From contig JAPOJQ010000001.1 of assembly GCA_029978335.1 (NCBI GenBank), forward strand, positions 1 through 64,000: a stretch of DNA of 64,000 bases, in the 5' to 3' direction. Source of the stretch: Actinomycetota bacterium. GTDB taxonomy: Bacteria > Actinomycetota > Acidimicrobiia > Acidimicrobiales > Ilumatobacteraceae. A model generated the notes under the pieces. It did not search any database. It was given only the letters and a program-made list of their open reading frames with translations, and had not been told where the DNA came from. How positions within the stretch are numbered: position 1 is the stretch's first letter; each line of letters begins with the position of its first letter. The position numbers were made by a program, and so were the translations under genes. Positions 1 to 11,621 of the stretch are shown piece by piece.

Positions 1-1398
1 CATCGGTGGCTTCGCACGTCGGTGCACCCGAGCGCGTCGCTCGTTCCTGACGCCACGTCGTTTGACCATCTCTATGAACGCGCCGATCGCTTCGACGAGG
101 TCTACGACGCAATTGCTGAGCAGTTGATCATCGAGGCACACGCACGCGGCGAAGTGCTCTACGCCGTGCCCGGTTCACCACTGGTGTTGGAACGAACGGT
201 GCAGCGACTGCGTAGCGACGCATCGGTTGAGTGCATCACCTTGCCTGCGGTCTCGTTTCTCGACGCGGTGTGGGCCCGGCTCGGCATCGACCCCGTGGAT
301 GCCGGTGTGCGACTCGTCGACGGCCATCGATTTGCGACCGAAGCAGCTGGCGTCACTGGCCCACTCCTCGTCGCCCATGTGCACGCCAATTGGGTGCTGT
401 CCGAGATCAAACTCGCCATCGACCCCGGCCCCGACGACGCAGCTGCAGACGCCCTCGACGCCACCCCTGTTGTCGTCCTTCAGGCCATTGGCACCGCAGA
501 CGAAACGGTGATCGAAACCACCTGGGCGGATATGGATCGAGTCTGCTCGCCAGATCACCTGACCTCGCTCTGGATCCCCGCACTCGGAGTCCCGGCGGCC
601 AGCAGGTACCTGCGGTTTCATCAACTTGCACGCACCCTGCGCGAACGCTGCCCATGGGACATCGAACAAACGCATACCAGTCTCATCCCTCATCTTGTCG
701 AAGAGGCCTACGAAGTTGTCGATGCGATCGACCATCTCAATCCTGACGACCCGGCCACCGACGAAGCACTCATTGGCGAACTCGGCGATCTCCTCTATCA
801 AATCGAATTCCACGCAACGATCGCCGAGCAAGAGGGACGATTCACCATCGCCGATGTGACCGCATCGATCTACGACAAGCTCGTGCGGCGCCATCCCCAC
901 GTGTTCGGCGATGTGACCGCCGCCGATGCCGATGAGGTCACCCGCAACTGGGAGCGGATCAAGGCAACGGAACGGGCCACCGAGGGTCGTCGAGCATCGG
1001 TGCTCGATGGTGTGCCAAAGGCGCTACCCGCCCTCGCTCACGCCGCCACCGTCCAACGCAAAGCCGCCAAGGTCGGATTCGACTGGCCTGACGTCACCGG
1101 AGCGCTCGACAAAGTTGCCGAAGAGGCCGCTGAAGTGGTCGACGCCCGCGCGCACGGCGATGCCCACGCCGTCCGTGCCGAGATCGGGGACCTGCTCTTC
1201 GCCGTCGTCAATGTGGCACGGCATCTCGGCGTCGAACCCGAAACTGCGCTGCGATCAGCAACTGAAAAATTCATGAGCCGCTTCAACGAAGTGGAGCGAA
1301 TGGCCGCCGAACGGGACGTTGATCTTGCAACGCTCGAACTCGATGCGCTCGACGCGCTGTGGAATGAAGCCAAAGCATTGCTCGATGGGGCGCCCTGA
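1..1398 (+). CDS. mazG: MazG nucleotide pyrophosphohydrolase with methylase-like N-domain (5' partial)
   Basis: Probable house-cleaning NTP pyrophosphohydrolase of the YabN type, a tetrapyrrole-methylase-like domain followed by tandem MazG domains. The frame is open to the window edge, and in-window residues RTSVHP, VPGSPLV and LVDGHRF match the methylase-like domain, so the GTG at 22 is internal and the true start lies upstream. MazG repeat 1 (around residues 215-310) shows CPWD, HLVEEAYE and GELGDLLYQ, and repeat 2 (around 360-440) shows EEAAEVVDA and EIGDLLFAV; the EExxE and ExxD pairs are the metal ligands of the family. The next gene starts 2 bases after the stop, so the two are likely cotranscribed. 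Confidence 0.9.
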   Translation, partial: HRWLRTSVHPSASLVPDATSFDHLYERADRFDEVYDAIAEQLIIEAHARGEVLYAVPGSPLVLERTVQRLRSDASVECITLPAVSFLDAVWARLGIDPVDAGVRLVDGHRFATEAAGVTGPLLVAHVHANWVLSEIKLAIDPGPDDAAADALDATPVVVLQAIGTADETVIETTWADMDRVCSPDHLTSLWIPALGVPAASRYLRFHQLARTLRERCPWDIEQTHTSLIPHLVEEAYEVVDAIDHLNPDDPATDEALIGELGDLLYQIEFHATIAEQEGRFTIADVTASIYDKLVRRHPHVFGDVTAADADEVTRNWERIKATERATEGRRASVLDGVPKALPALAHAATVQRKAAKVGFDWPDVTGALDKVAEEAAEVVDARAHGDAHAVRAEIGDLLFAVVNVARHLGVEPETALRSATEKFMSRFNEVERMAAERDVDLATLELDALDALWNEAKALLDGAP

Positions 1399-1400
1399 CA

Positions 1401-3967
<2,567 letters not shown>

Positions 3968-4008
3968 GCGACCCTCGACAGCGACGCTGACCTGCCATCA
4001 TCGTGGGC

Positions 4009-4476
4009 ATGAACGCCGCACGGCCGACCTCATGGCGATCTCGGTTGCGTCACCGCGCCCGTCCTGCCTCCGCTGCGGGGAGATCACGGCTCGGCAATCG
4101 CCCGCCAGCACAAGGCCGTCGTAGCCGACCCGCATTGATTCTCGGAGCCGCGGTGATCATCGTGTTGACCGCCGGGGTTGCCTCGATCGTCGTTCTGCCA
4201 CTCCAGAACTACGTCGCCCAGGGCGACGAGATCACCCGCCTCGAGACCGAACTCGGCCGTCTTGAAGCGGTCAATGCAGACCTCGCTGCCGAAGTTGCGC
4301 GCCTTCGCACCGACGACGGCATTCGTGAAGCGGCTCGGGACGAACTCGGCTATGTGGCCGATGGCGAGGTGCGTCAGACGGTGCTCGGGTCCGGTGGACT
4401 GCCGATCGATCTTCCCAACGGCTGGCCCTACGGTGGACTCGCTGACATCATCGCCATGCGGTCTGCCGGCGGCTGA
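4009..4476 (+). CDS. ftsB: FtsB/DivIC-family septum formation initiator
   Basis: Bitopic cell-division protein of the DivIC/FtsB family. It has a basic N-terminal tail of about 40 residues, one membrane segment (around 45-67, LILGAAVIIVLTAGVAS), then a short coiled coil (EITRLETELGRLEAVNADLAAEV-type heptads, around 75-105) and the characteristic AARDELGYV segment (around 113-121). GTG at 4003 is also in frame, but ATG 4009 sits 7 bases after a weak CATCAT -10-like box. The position directly after eno supports the assignment. In related actinobacteria a DUF501 gene follows here; in this genome DUF501 lies 17.6 kb further on. Confidence 0.85.
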   Translation: MNAARPTSWRSRLRHRARPASAAGRSRLGNRPPAQGRRSRPALILGAAVIIVLTAGVASIVVLPLQNYVAQGDEITRLETELGRLEAVNADLAAEVARLRTDDGIREAARDELGYVADGEVRQTVLGSGGLPIDLPNGWPYGGLADIIAMRSAGG

Positions 4477-4574
4477 CCTTGCCGCCGACATTCTCACGGC
4501 CCTCGATCGGCGAGTAGTGTCCCACACATCCCCGACTGTGCGGGGTCGTGATCCGAAAGCGTGAGGGAGCGACG

Positions 4575-6857
4575 ATGGCTGGAAGCGTGCTTGGCGAGAG
4601 GGTTCTACGCAAGGAGGATCCAAAGTTCTTGACAACGGGTGGCGTCTATCTCGCCGACCTCTCACATCCCTTGCTCGAAGGCGCAGTCCACGTCGCGTTC
4701 GCTCGATCCCCGATGGCGCATGGCCGCATCGAGTCGATCGACGTTGCCGATGCGGTTGACATGCCAGGTGTTGTCGCGGTCTTCACCGCGGCCGATCTCG
4801 GCCTCGAACCCACGGCATCCAACTTCAATCCCGCCGTGGCACGCACCCTTTTGGCCAGTGACAAAGTGCGGTGGGTTGGCGAGCCGGTGGTTGCCGTGCT
4901 GGCGGAAACCTACGAACAAGCGGTCGACGCCGCTCAGGCCATCATCATCGACATTGATCCGCTACCAGCGGTCGTCGATATCGCAACAGCCCTCACGTCC
5001 GACAGTCACATCTACGAAGCCGCTGGCTCAAATGCCGTTTTTGATTCGGTCGTGTTTGGCGGCGCCGCCACGTCGGGTCCCGAATTCTTCGCGGACTGCG
5101 AGGTGGTCGTGTCGACTGAAGCGCTCAACCAGCGTGTCGCTCCATGCCCACTTGAGCCACGAGCAGCGGCTGCAGCTTGGCATGACGGCCGCCTCCACCA
5201 GTGGCTCAGCACCCAGCACGCTCAAGGTGCCGTCGGACCGATTGCGAAGGCCAACGGTGTCGAGAACGACAAGGTGCATGTTCTGACGCCTGATGTCGGT
5301 GGTGGATTCGGTGCCAAGATCGGCTGCTACAGCGAAGAACTCCTCGTTGGCGTGCTCGCCGCCCGAGTCGGACGCCCCGTCCGGTTCCAAGAGACTCGCT
5401 CCGAGTCGATGATGAACTTGGGCCACGGCCGGTCGCAGCTGCAGACGATCACCGTTGGTGGTCGACGCGACGGCAAGATCACCCACTTCCAGCTCGAGAT
5501 GGTCCAGGACTCGGGTGGATTCGCCGAGATCGGCACGATTCTCGGGGCCTTGTTCACTCGCCGGATGGCAGCAGGTGTCTACGCCTTCGACCACGTCGAA
5601 GCGCACTGCGTCTCGGTCGTGACGAACACCAATCCCGTTGTCGCCTACCGCGGAGCGGGGCGGCCTGAGGCAACTGCTGCGACCGAGCGCGCACTTGACC
5701 TCTTCGCAGCCGAGGTCGGCATGGACCCTGTCGAGGTCCGGCGCAAGAACCTCATCCCCCCCTTCATGGAACCGGTATCGACCGCCATTGGTGAGACCTA
5801 TGACGTCGGTGACTTCGAGGGAAGTCTCGACCGGGCGCTCGCCCAAGCTGACTACACGGCCCTGCGCGCTGAGCAAGCTCGCCGCCGTGAAGCCAACGAC
5901 CCAAAGATGCTCGGCATTGGCGTGAGCGTCTACGTCGAGATCACCGGCGGAGCAGGAGCGCCGCAAGAAGATGCAAAGATCGTGATTCATCCCGATGGGA
6001 CCGGAACGATTTACACCGGCACGTCGCCGCATGGTCAAGGCCATGACACGGCCTGGTCGATGATTGCGAGTGCCCAAACAGGCATCGACATCGACAAATT
6101 CACACTCGTCTGGGGTGATACCGACCTCACCCCGGTAGGTGGTGGAACGATGGGATCGCGCTCGCTGCAACAGGGCGGACTCGCCGTGCATCAGGCAGCT
6201 GCTGGCATCGTCGAACAGGGACGTCAGATTGCAGCTCGACTGCTCGAGGCCGACGAGATCGATGTCGTCCTCGACACGGCGTCTGGATCGTTCCATGTTG
6301 CGGGCACCCCGGCGGTGACGACGTCGTGGGGTGATGTCGCCGCAGCCGCTGGCGATGCCGGCCTCATCGAACAGACCACGTTCAAGACCTCAGGCGCGAC
6401 GTACCCGTTTGGCTCGCACGTCGCCGTTGTCGAAGTCGACCGCGAAACGGGTGCTGTGCGTCACCTTCGCCACATCGCCTGTGACGATGCCGGCACGATC
6501 GTGAACCCACTGCTCCTCGCCGGCCAAGTGCACGGCGGCATCGCCCAGGGCACTGCACAGGCGCTGTACGAAGAGGTCCGCTACGACGAAGACGGCAACC
6601 CGGTCACCTCCAACCTTGCCGACTACGCCATGATCTCCATGGATTTGATGCCCGATATCGAACGCATCCCGATGGAAACACCGACGTTCGTGAACCCGCT
6701 TGGAGCGAAGGGCATCGGTGAGTCGGGGACGATTGGCTCGACTCCGGCGGTGCATTCGGCGGTCATCGACGCGATGTCGCATCTCGGCGTGCGCCACATC
6801 GATATGCCGTGTACACCGGAGAAGGTGTGGCGGGCGATCAACGACGCAGCACGTTGA
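4575..6857 (+). CDS. CoxL-like xanthine dehydrogenase family molybdopterin-binding subunit (solitary)
   Basis: Large catalytic subunit of the xanthine oxidase/CO dehydrogenase family, expected to bind molybdopterin cytosine dinucleotide. The loop AYRGAGR (residues 357-363) is the form II signature rather than AYxCSFR of proven aerobic CO dehydrogenases, so the substrate is unknown. GGGFGAK (around 243), SPHGQGHDTAW and the catalytic Glu in GIGESGT (E716) are present. ATG 4575 is chosen over the in-frame GTG 4548 because GAGGGAG at 4563-4569 is ideally spaced. No small or medium subunit is adjacent; those at 11622 and 14524 could serve it. Confidence 0.9.
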   Translation: MAGSVLGERVLRKEDPKFLTTGGVYLADLSHPLLEGAVHVAFARSPMAHGRIESIDVADAVDMPGVVAVFTAADLGLEPTASNFNPAVARTLLASDKVRWVGEPVVAVLAETYEQAVDAAQAIIIDIDPLPAVVDIATALTSDSHIYEAAGSNAVFDSVVFGGAATSGPEFFADCEVVVSTEALNQRVAPCPLEPRAAAAAWHDGRLHQWLSTQHAQGAVGPIAKANGVENDKVHVLTPDVGGGFGAKIGCYSEELLVGVLAARVGRPVRFQETRSESMMNLGHGRSQLQTITVGGRRDGKITHFQLEMVQDSGGFAEIGTILGALFTRRMAAGVYAFDHVEAHCVSVVTNTNPVVAYRGAGRPEATAATERALDLFAAEVGMDPVEVRRKNLIPPFMEPVSTAIGETYDVGDFEGSLDRALAQADYTALRAEQARRREANDPKMLGIGVSVYVEITGGAGAPQEDAKIVIHPDGTGTIYTGTSPHGQGHDTAWSMIASAQTGIDIDKFTLVWGDTDLTPVGGGTMGSRSLQQGGLAVHQAAAGIVEQGRQIAARLLEADEIDVVLDTASGSFHVAGTPAVTTSWGDVAAAAGDAGLIEQTTFKTSGATYPFGSHVAVVEVDRETGAVRHLRHIACDDAGTIVNPLLLAGQVHGGIAQGTAQALYEEVRYDEDGNPVTSNLADYAMISMDLMPDIERIPMETPTFVNPLGAKGIGESGTIGSTPAVHSAVIDAMSHLGVRHIDMPCTPEKVWRAINDAAR

Positions 6858-6874
6858 TCGGGTGATCATCGGCG

Positions 6875-6880
6875 TAACCT
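6875..6880 (+). promoter_or_regulatory. -10 box TAACCT (leaderless)
   Basis: Ends 6 bases before the ABC exporter ATPase ATG at 6887. Confidence 0.6.
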
Positions 6881-6886
6881 CGCCCT

Positions 6887-7858
6887 ATGACCACCCCCCA
6901 ACGTGGACTCGAACAACCGATCATCGCCGAGGGGCTCGAGCGAGTCTTCGGTTCTGGCGAACGAGCAGTGCGCGCCGTTGACGGCGTTGATCTGAGCGTT
7001 GAGCGTGGCGAGATCTTCGGCTTCCTCGGACCAAACGGCGCAGGTAAGAGCACCACCGTTCGTATGTTGACGACGCTCTTGCGTCCAACTGGGGGAACAG
7101 CCCGCGTCGCAGGGTTCGACGTCGTCAAAGAGTCAGATGCGGTTCGACGCAGTATCGGCGTCGCCCTGCAGGACGCAGCAATTGACCCGTTGATGACCGG
7201 TGCCGAGTTATTGCATCTCCAAGCGATCCTCTACGGACTTCCCCGAGGCGAGCACACGCAGCGTGTCGGTGACCTTCTCGAACGGGTCGGACTGTCGGCC
7301 GCCGGTGATCGACGTGTCGGCACCTACTCTGGCGGGATGCGTCGGCGTTTGGACCTGGCGCTTGCGTTGATTCATGAACCGACGGTGCTCTTTCTCGATG
7401 AGCCAACGACCGGACTTGACCCGATGAGCCGCATGGCGCTGTGGGATGAGATCAGGCGCTTGAACGACGATGGAACCACGGTGCTGTTGACGACGCAATA
7501 CCTAGAAGAAGCTGACCAACTCGCCGACCGAGTGGCGATCATCGACCATGGTCGGATCGTGAGCCGTGGTCGCCCTGCCGACCTGAAGGCAGGCGTTGGC
7601 GCACCGACGCTCTTCATCGTCGTCGATCCTGCGCAAGTCGAGTCGGCCTCCGCAGTGTTGACCGCATTTGGCGAGCTTCGGCCAACTGCTGAAGGCACCC
7701 TTGGTGTTGGTCTCGTCGATGGAGCGGCCGGCGTCTCGGCGGTGGTTCGCGCCCTTGACGACGCTGGCGTGCAGGTCCAGAACCTCGAGTTGAAGGCACC
7801 CAGCCTCGACGACGTTTTCGCCGAGGCGACCGGGCACCGACTTGAGGGTGCGTCATGA
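6887..7858 (+). CDS. ABC exporter ATP-binding protein, DrrA/CcmA type
   Basis: Cytoplasmic ATPase of a drug/lipid-type ABC-2 exporter. Walker A GPNGAGKST (around residues 49-57), signature YSGGMRRRLDLA (around 146), Walker B VLFLDEPTTGLD and the switch histidine region TTQYLEEADQLADR are intact. The C-terminal extension around 225-320 is typical of daunorubicin-resistance ATPases. It overlaps the first permease by 4 bases (ATGA). A TAACCT box ends 6 bases before the ATG, so the transcript is probably leaderless. The substrate is unknown. Confidence 0.92.
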   Translation: MTTPQRGLEQPIIAEGLERVFGSGERAVRAVDGVDLSVERGEIFGFLGPNGAGKSTTVRMLTTLLRPTGGTARVAGFDVVKESDAVRRSIGVALQDAAIDPLMTGAELLHLQAILYGLPRGEHTQRVGDLLERVGLSAAGDRRVGTYSGGMRRRLDLALALIHEPTVLFLDEPTTGLDPMSRMALWDEIRRLNDDGTTVLLTTQYLEEADQLADRVAIIDHGRIVSRGRPADLKAGVGAPTLFIVVDPAQVESASAVLTAFGELRPTAEGTLGVGLVDGAAGVSAVVRALDDAGVQVQNLELKAPSLDDVFAEATGHRLEGAS

Positions 7859-8634
7859 CCGTGGCCGCCCCCCAACAGGTGATCGCTCTTTCGCGACGTT
7901 CCGTGCAGTCCATTGTGCGGCAACCGAGCGTGGTCGTGCCGTCGATGGTCTTCCCGCTCTTCTTCGTGGCGCTCGGTACGTCATCATTCGCACGGGCCAT
8001 CTCGATTCCCGGCTTCCCAGTTGTCGACTCATTTCTCGATTTCGCACTCGCAGGTTCGATCGTTCAAGGTGTCCTCTTCGGATCGATCACCAGCGCCACT
8101 GCGCTGGCGACCGATATTGAGACCGGCTTCTTCGACCGATTGCTGCTGACGCCGAGTCCAAGAGTCGGCATCTTGGTTGGGCGCCTCGCCGGTGCCATGG
8201 CGTACGGACTCGCACAGACGATCTTCTTCGTCCTCGTGCTCTTCCCGTTCGGGCTGAGTATCAAATCGGGAATCGTCGGACTCACCGCGATGGTGATCGG
8301 CGGCTTGCTCACCGCATTGGCGGTCGGAGCGGTGATGTCGGCAATGGCGCTGCGCACCGGCTCAAGCGAGGCAGTGCAAGGTTCGTTCCCGTTGTTGTTC
8401 GTGCTGTTGTTCTTCTCCTCGGCGTTTTTCCCACGCCAGACGATGGATGGGATCTACCGTCAGATCGCCAACCTCAATCCGGTCTCCTACCTTGTCGAAG
8501 GTTTCCGCTCCCTCACGATCGGCGAACTCACCACGGTCGCTGTCGCACAGACGATGCTGATTCCTGCAGCGATCGCCGTGGGCGGCCTCGCTCTCTCACT
8601 TCGTTCCCTTCGCCGAAGGGTGGCGGCAGCATGA
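7855..8634 (+). CDS. ABC-2 type exporter permease 1
   Basis: Integral membrane subunit of the exporter, about 259 residues with six predicted membrane segments and the ABC-2 layout (IETGFFDRLLLTPSPR cytosolic loop after the second segment; NPVSYLVEGFR near the end). It starts in a 4-base overlap with the ATPase and ends in a 4-base overlap with a second, divergent permease, so the three form a translationally coupled operon and probably a heterodimeric transporter. Confidence 0.9.
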   Translation: MTVAAPQQVIALSRRSVQSIVRQPSVVVPSMVFPLFFVALGTSSFARAISIPGFPVVDSFLDFALAGSIVQGVLFGSITSATALATDIETGFFDRLLLTPSPRVGILVGRLAGAMAYGLAQTIFFVLVLFPFGLSIKSGIVGLTAMVIGGLLTALAVGAVMSAMALRTGSSEAVQGSFPLLFVLLFFSSAFFPRQTMDGIYRQIANLNPVSYLVEGFRSLTIGELTTVAVAQTMLIPAAIAVGGLALSLRSLRRRVAAA

Positions 8635-9386
8635 GCGCCTCAACCGGACTCGCTGTACGCAGCTTGCGAAATATCCGTCGGCTGCCCTCGGCCTTCCTTC
8701 CAGCGCTGCTCATGCCGGTTTTCCAGGTGGTCTCGTTCTCGGGCACCTACGCCGGCATCACGTCAATACCCGGCTTCCCAACCGATCGGTCAGTCAACTG
8801 GTACCTGCCGATGGCCGTGACGATGGGTGCCTCATTCGCTGGCCTTGGAACGGGCTTCTCCATGATCCGTGACCTGCAGACCGGGTTCTACGACCGCATT
8901 CGCATGGCGCCAGCGCGCCGGCGAGACATTCTCCTTGGCCCGTACCTGGCCGCCTGGACACGCGCAGTCATCGCAGTGGTGCTCGTCACACTCGTTGGTT
9001 TTGCACTCGGTGCCCGACCCGTGGGCAATCCGTTTGCCGTATTCACGCTGTTCATCGCTGGAATTGGCATGGCAACAATCGGCACCGGCTGGGGGCTCGG
9101 CCTTGCCTACCGCTTCCGCGACATGCGAGCGGCAGCGATTATGCAGCTCACCTTGTTCCTCGGACTGTTCCTCACCGATGCCCAAACCCCGATCGACATC
9201 ATGCAGGGTTGGCTGAAGAGCGTCGCTACATGGAATCCGCTCACGCGAATTCTTCACGTCGCGCGTCTCGGATTTGTTGACGGCAACGGCGTATCCGATC
9301 TCATCATCGGCATCGTGGTGATGGCAGTGCTCGGGTCATTGGCTTGGTTCTTCGCATTGAGCGGGCTACGACGACTCGACGACTAG
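8631..9386 (+). CDS. ABC-2 type exporter permease 2
   Basis: Second permease, about 251 residues, with the same ABC-2 architecture as its upstream neighbour: DLQTGFYDRIRMAPARR corresponds to the DIETGFFDRLLLTPSPR loop, and WNPLTRILHVARLGF corresponds to the NPVSYLVEGFR region. Divergence between the two suggests an old duplication and a heterodimeric pore. The operon ends here; the next gene has its own promoter. Confidence 0.9.
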   Translation: MSASTGLAVRSLRNIRRLPSAFLPALLMPVFQVVSFSGTYAGITSIPGFPTDRSVNWYLPMAVTMGASFAGLGTGFSMIRDLQTGFYDRIRMAPARRRDILLGPYLAAWTRAVIAVVLVTLVGFALGARPVGNPFAVFTLFIAGIGMATIGTGWGLGLAYRFRDMRAAAIMQLTLFLGLFLTDAQTPIDIMQGWLKSVATWNPLTRILHVARLGFVDGNGVSDLIIGIVVMAVLGSLAWFFALSGLRRLDD

Positions 9387-9420
9387 TCACTGCGAATCCG
9401 ACGCAACGGCCGCACCCCGC

Positions 9421-9426
9421 TACCGT
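9421..9426 (+). promoter_or_regulatory. -10 box TACCGT (leaderless)
   Basis: Ends 6 bases before the channel GTG at 9433. Confidence 0.55.
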
Positions 9427-9432
9427 TGCGGC

Positions 9433-10422
9433 GTGACCTCGACGATTGCCCGATTGCGCATTGCGCTCGGGTTGGTGGCGACGGTGTTCATTGCTGGGGT
9501 CATCGGGTACCGGATCTTCGGGCTCGACTGGATGGACGCCGTCTACATGACGGTGATCACCATCACGACCGTCGGGTATCGAGAAATCACCGGCATTCCC
9601 TCGGTAGCTGAGCAGGTCTTCACGATCATCATCATCGTCACCGGAGTGTCGACCGTGCTCTACACCTTCACCTTGGGAGTGCAGGTCGTGGTTGAAGGTC
9701 AGTTACGGGATTTTGTTGGGAGGCGACGAATGAACCGACGAATCGCTGATTACAGCGGACACACCATCGTGTGCGGTTGGGGCCGTGTCGGCAAAGGAGT
9801 GGTACACGATCTCCGATCGGCAGGCAGCCAGATCGTCGTCATCGATGAGGATCCCGAGCGTGTTCGAGATCTCGACCTACCAGTGGTGGTCGGCGACGCG
9901 ACGCTCGACGCCACCCTTCGCGCCGCTGGCGTCAACAAGGCCCGCTCGCTCATCGCTGCACTCGAAGGCGACGCTGAGAACCTCTTCGTGACGCTGTCGG
10001 CACGAACTATCAACCCCGACCTCTTCATCGTGGCCCGAGCACGAGCAGATGAGAGCGTGGCAAAACTGTCACGAGCCGGCGCAGATCGGGTGGTGAATCC
10101 ACAAGAACTCGGAGCGACGCGAATGGCATCGTTCGTGTTGCAGCCCAACGTCGCTGAGTTCGTCGATGTGGTGATGCACGAAAGGTCGCTGGAGTTCAGA
10201 ATGCGCGAATTTGAGATCGCCGAGGACTGCTGGTTGAACGGCACGTCGCTACGCAATGCCAATCTGCGCGATCGCGCCAACGTGCTCGTGCTCGCCGTGC
10301 GCGACACCGACGGCAGTTTCCGAACCAACCCTTCGCCCGACACGGTGATCCGCGCTGGCGACATTGTTATTGCCGTTGGCACAACCGACAGCCTCGCCGG
10401 ATTTGCCGAGGTACTCGCGTGA
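9433..10422 (+). CDS. TrkA-N domain two-TM ion channel (potassium channel-like)
   Basis: Two-membrane-segment channel fused to an RCK (TrkA-N and TrkA-C) regulatory domain. TM1 is around residues 8-26, the pore helix and filter around 38-50, and TM2 around 58-82. The Rossmann motif GWGRVGKG (around 115) binds nucleotide, VIDEDPERV follows, and TrkA-C occupies about 250-329. The filter reads TVGYRE instead of TVGYGD, so potassium selectivity is not assured. GTG 9433 lies 6 bases after a TACCGT box (leaderless). It overlaps the next gene by 4 bases. Confidence 0.88.
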   Translation: MTSTIARLRIALGLVATVFIAGVIGYRIFGLDWMDAVYMTVITITTVGYREITGIPSVAEQVFTIIIIVTGVSTVLYTFTLGVQVVVEGQLRDFVGRRRMNRRIADYSGHTIVCGWGRVGKGVVHDLRSAGSQIVVIDEDPERVRDLDLPVVVGDATLDATLRAAGVNKARSLIAALEGDAENLFVTLSARTINPDLFIVARARADESVAKLSRAGADRVVNPQELGATRMASFVLQPNVAEFVDVVMHERSLEFRMREFEIAEDCWLNGTSLRNANLRDRANVLVLAVRDTDGSFRTNPSPDTVIRAGDIVIAVGTTDSLAGFAEVLA

Positions 10423-11102
10423 GCAGAACCCATGTCCTGATCGACCTTGATGGCACGTTGAGCGACTCCGAGCCGGGCATTCTGCGATCGCTGCAGTGGG
10501 CTTGTGAACAAGAGGGCTTTCCCGTGCCCACCGAAGCGCAGGTGCGGTCGGTGATCGGACCGCCCTTTGAGATCGGCCTGCCGACGATCGGTATCCCTGA
10601 CGATGCCCTTGAGCGCGTCGTCAACCGTTATCGGGAGCGCTACGCCTCGATCGGGGCGTACGAGAACACCTTGTATGACGGCATTATCGAGATGCTGACC
10701 GCTCTCGACGCCGCAGATCTCGTGCTGTCGGTCGCCACCGCGAAGCCAGAGGTGACCGCTCACCCCATCCTCGATCACTTCGATATTTCGCAGTGGTTTA
10801 CGGTGCGTGCCGGAGCCACGTTGACCACCGATCGACGAACCAAGGCCGAGGTCATCGACTTTGCGTTGCGGGAACTCGGCATTCACGGAGATCCCGAGCT
10901 CGGTGATCACGTGATCATGATCGGTGACCGCGACCACGATGTTCACGGCGCACTGCATCATGGAATCCCGTGCATTGGCGTCACCTGGGGCTACGGAAGC
11001 CCAGAAGAGTTGCTCACTGCAGGTGCGGTTGCGCTCGCCGAACACCCACGTGACGTTGTGGCAATGGTGCATGAGACGTACGTTGTGGAGCACTGGCGAT
11101 GA
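10419..11102 (+). CDS. HAD-superfamily hydrolase, phosphoglycolate phosphatase-like
   Basis: Cytosolic HAD phosphatase of the Gph/PhnX subgroup, 227 residues. Motif I is IDLDGTLSDSEPG (around residues 7-19), followed by an alpha-helical cap, motif II SVATAK (around 106), the motif III lysine in RRTKAEV (around 142) and motif IV IGDRDHDVHGA (around 168), with GVTWGYGSPEEL behind it as in Gph proteins. GTGA overlap with the channel gene and ATGA overlap with the next gene indicate one operon. The substrate is not determinable here. Confidence 0.88.
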   Translation: MSRTHVLIDLDGTLSDSEPGILRSLQWACEQEGFPVPTEAQVRSVIGPPFEIGLPTIGIPDDALERVVNRYRERYASIGAYENTLYDGIIEMLTALDAADLVLSVATAKPEVTAHPILDHFDISQWFTVRAGATLTTDRRTKAEVIDFALRELGIHGDPELGDHVIMIGDRDHDVHGALHHGIPCIGVTWGYGSPEELLTAGAVALAEHPRDVVAMVHETYVVEHWR

Positions 11103-11515
11103 ACACCACACCGACCTCCCCCACCATCTGCGACTCCGCCGGCGAGCAGCGTCCAAGAGGACGAGCAGATCGTGTCATGCGCCGCCTTCTGCGGTTGCCG
11201 ATCGACGGGCCGCGGGCGTCCGCTGACGATGCACGGCGCGCCTTTCAGACCTCGATCATGGTGGCGACGGTTCGCTGCTTACTCATGTACATCGTCTTTC
11301 CATTCGTCTTGCCAGCACTTGGCCTGGCCAGCGGCGTTGGGCCACTGATCGGCATCCCGATCAGCATTGCGGCGATGATCGCGATCGTGATGAGCATCCG
11401 CCGTTTCTGGCGGGCTGACCACTCGAAACGCTGGCATTACACCGTGCTTGGCACCACCGTGCTTGGCTTCCTCAGCGTCCTCATCGTCATCGATGTCGCT
11501 GAACTGCTCGGCTAG
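11099..11515 (+). CDS. Small actinobacterial membrane protein, unknown function
   Basis: A 138-residue protein I cannot assign. It has a hydrophilic basic N-terminus (about 50 residues, RRLLRLPIDGP) and then three hydrophobic stretches (around 57-78, 83-101 and 118-137) with a basic loop RRFWRADHSKRWH. The DDARRAFQTSIMVATVRC segment followed by paired helices is typical of a conserved actinobacterial membrane family. It overlaps the HAD gene by 4 bases, so it is cotranscribed with it. Confidence 0.72.
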   Translation: MNTTPTSPTICDSAGEQRPRGRADRVMRRLLRLPIDGPRASADDARRAFQTSIMVATVRCLLMYIVFPFVLPALGLASGVGPLIGIPISIAAMIAIVMSIRRFWRADHSKRWHYTVLGTTVLGFLSVLIVIDVAELLG

Positions 11516-11558
11516 TCGAACCCGCGTCACCTCCGCTGTCGACTGACCCCTCTCAAAT

Positions 11559-11576
11559 AGGGCATGATGGTGCCCT
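11559..11576. promoter_or_regulatory. Inverted repeat upstream of the cox operon
   Basis: AGGGCA-N6-TGCCCT, a perfect 6-base dyad centred 54 bases before the coxS start. It could be an operator or a short leader hairpin. No regulator is adjacent. Confidence 0.35.
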
Positions 11577-11621
11577 CGCCGTCCGACATGGGCGGCCCGA
11601 CGAGAGCATCAGGGGGATTCC

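Noticed and set aside
22-1398. GTG 22 as the start of mazG
   Set aside because: The frame is open to base 1 and methylase-domain residues precede GTG 22, so the gene is truncated by the window.
5028-6296. Long minus-strand ORF of 422 codons opposite the solitary coxL
   Set aside because: Antisense shadow of a gene with clear family motifs; its translation shows no domain pattern, only high-GC codon mirroring.
9750-11156. Minus-strand ORF of 468 codons over the channel and HAD genes
   Set aside because: Covers two well-supported plus-strand genes and has no recognisable motif or start signal.
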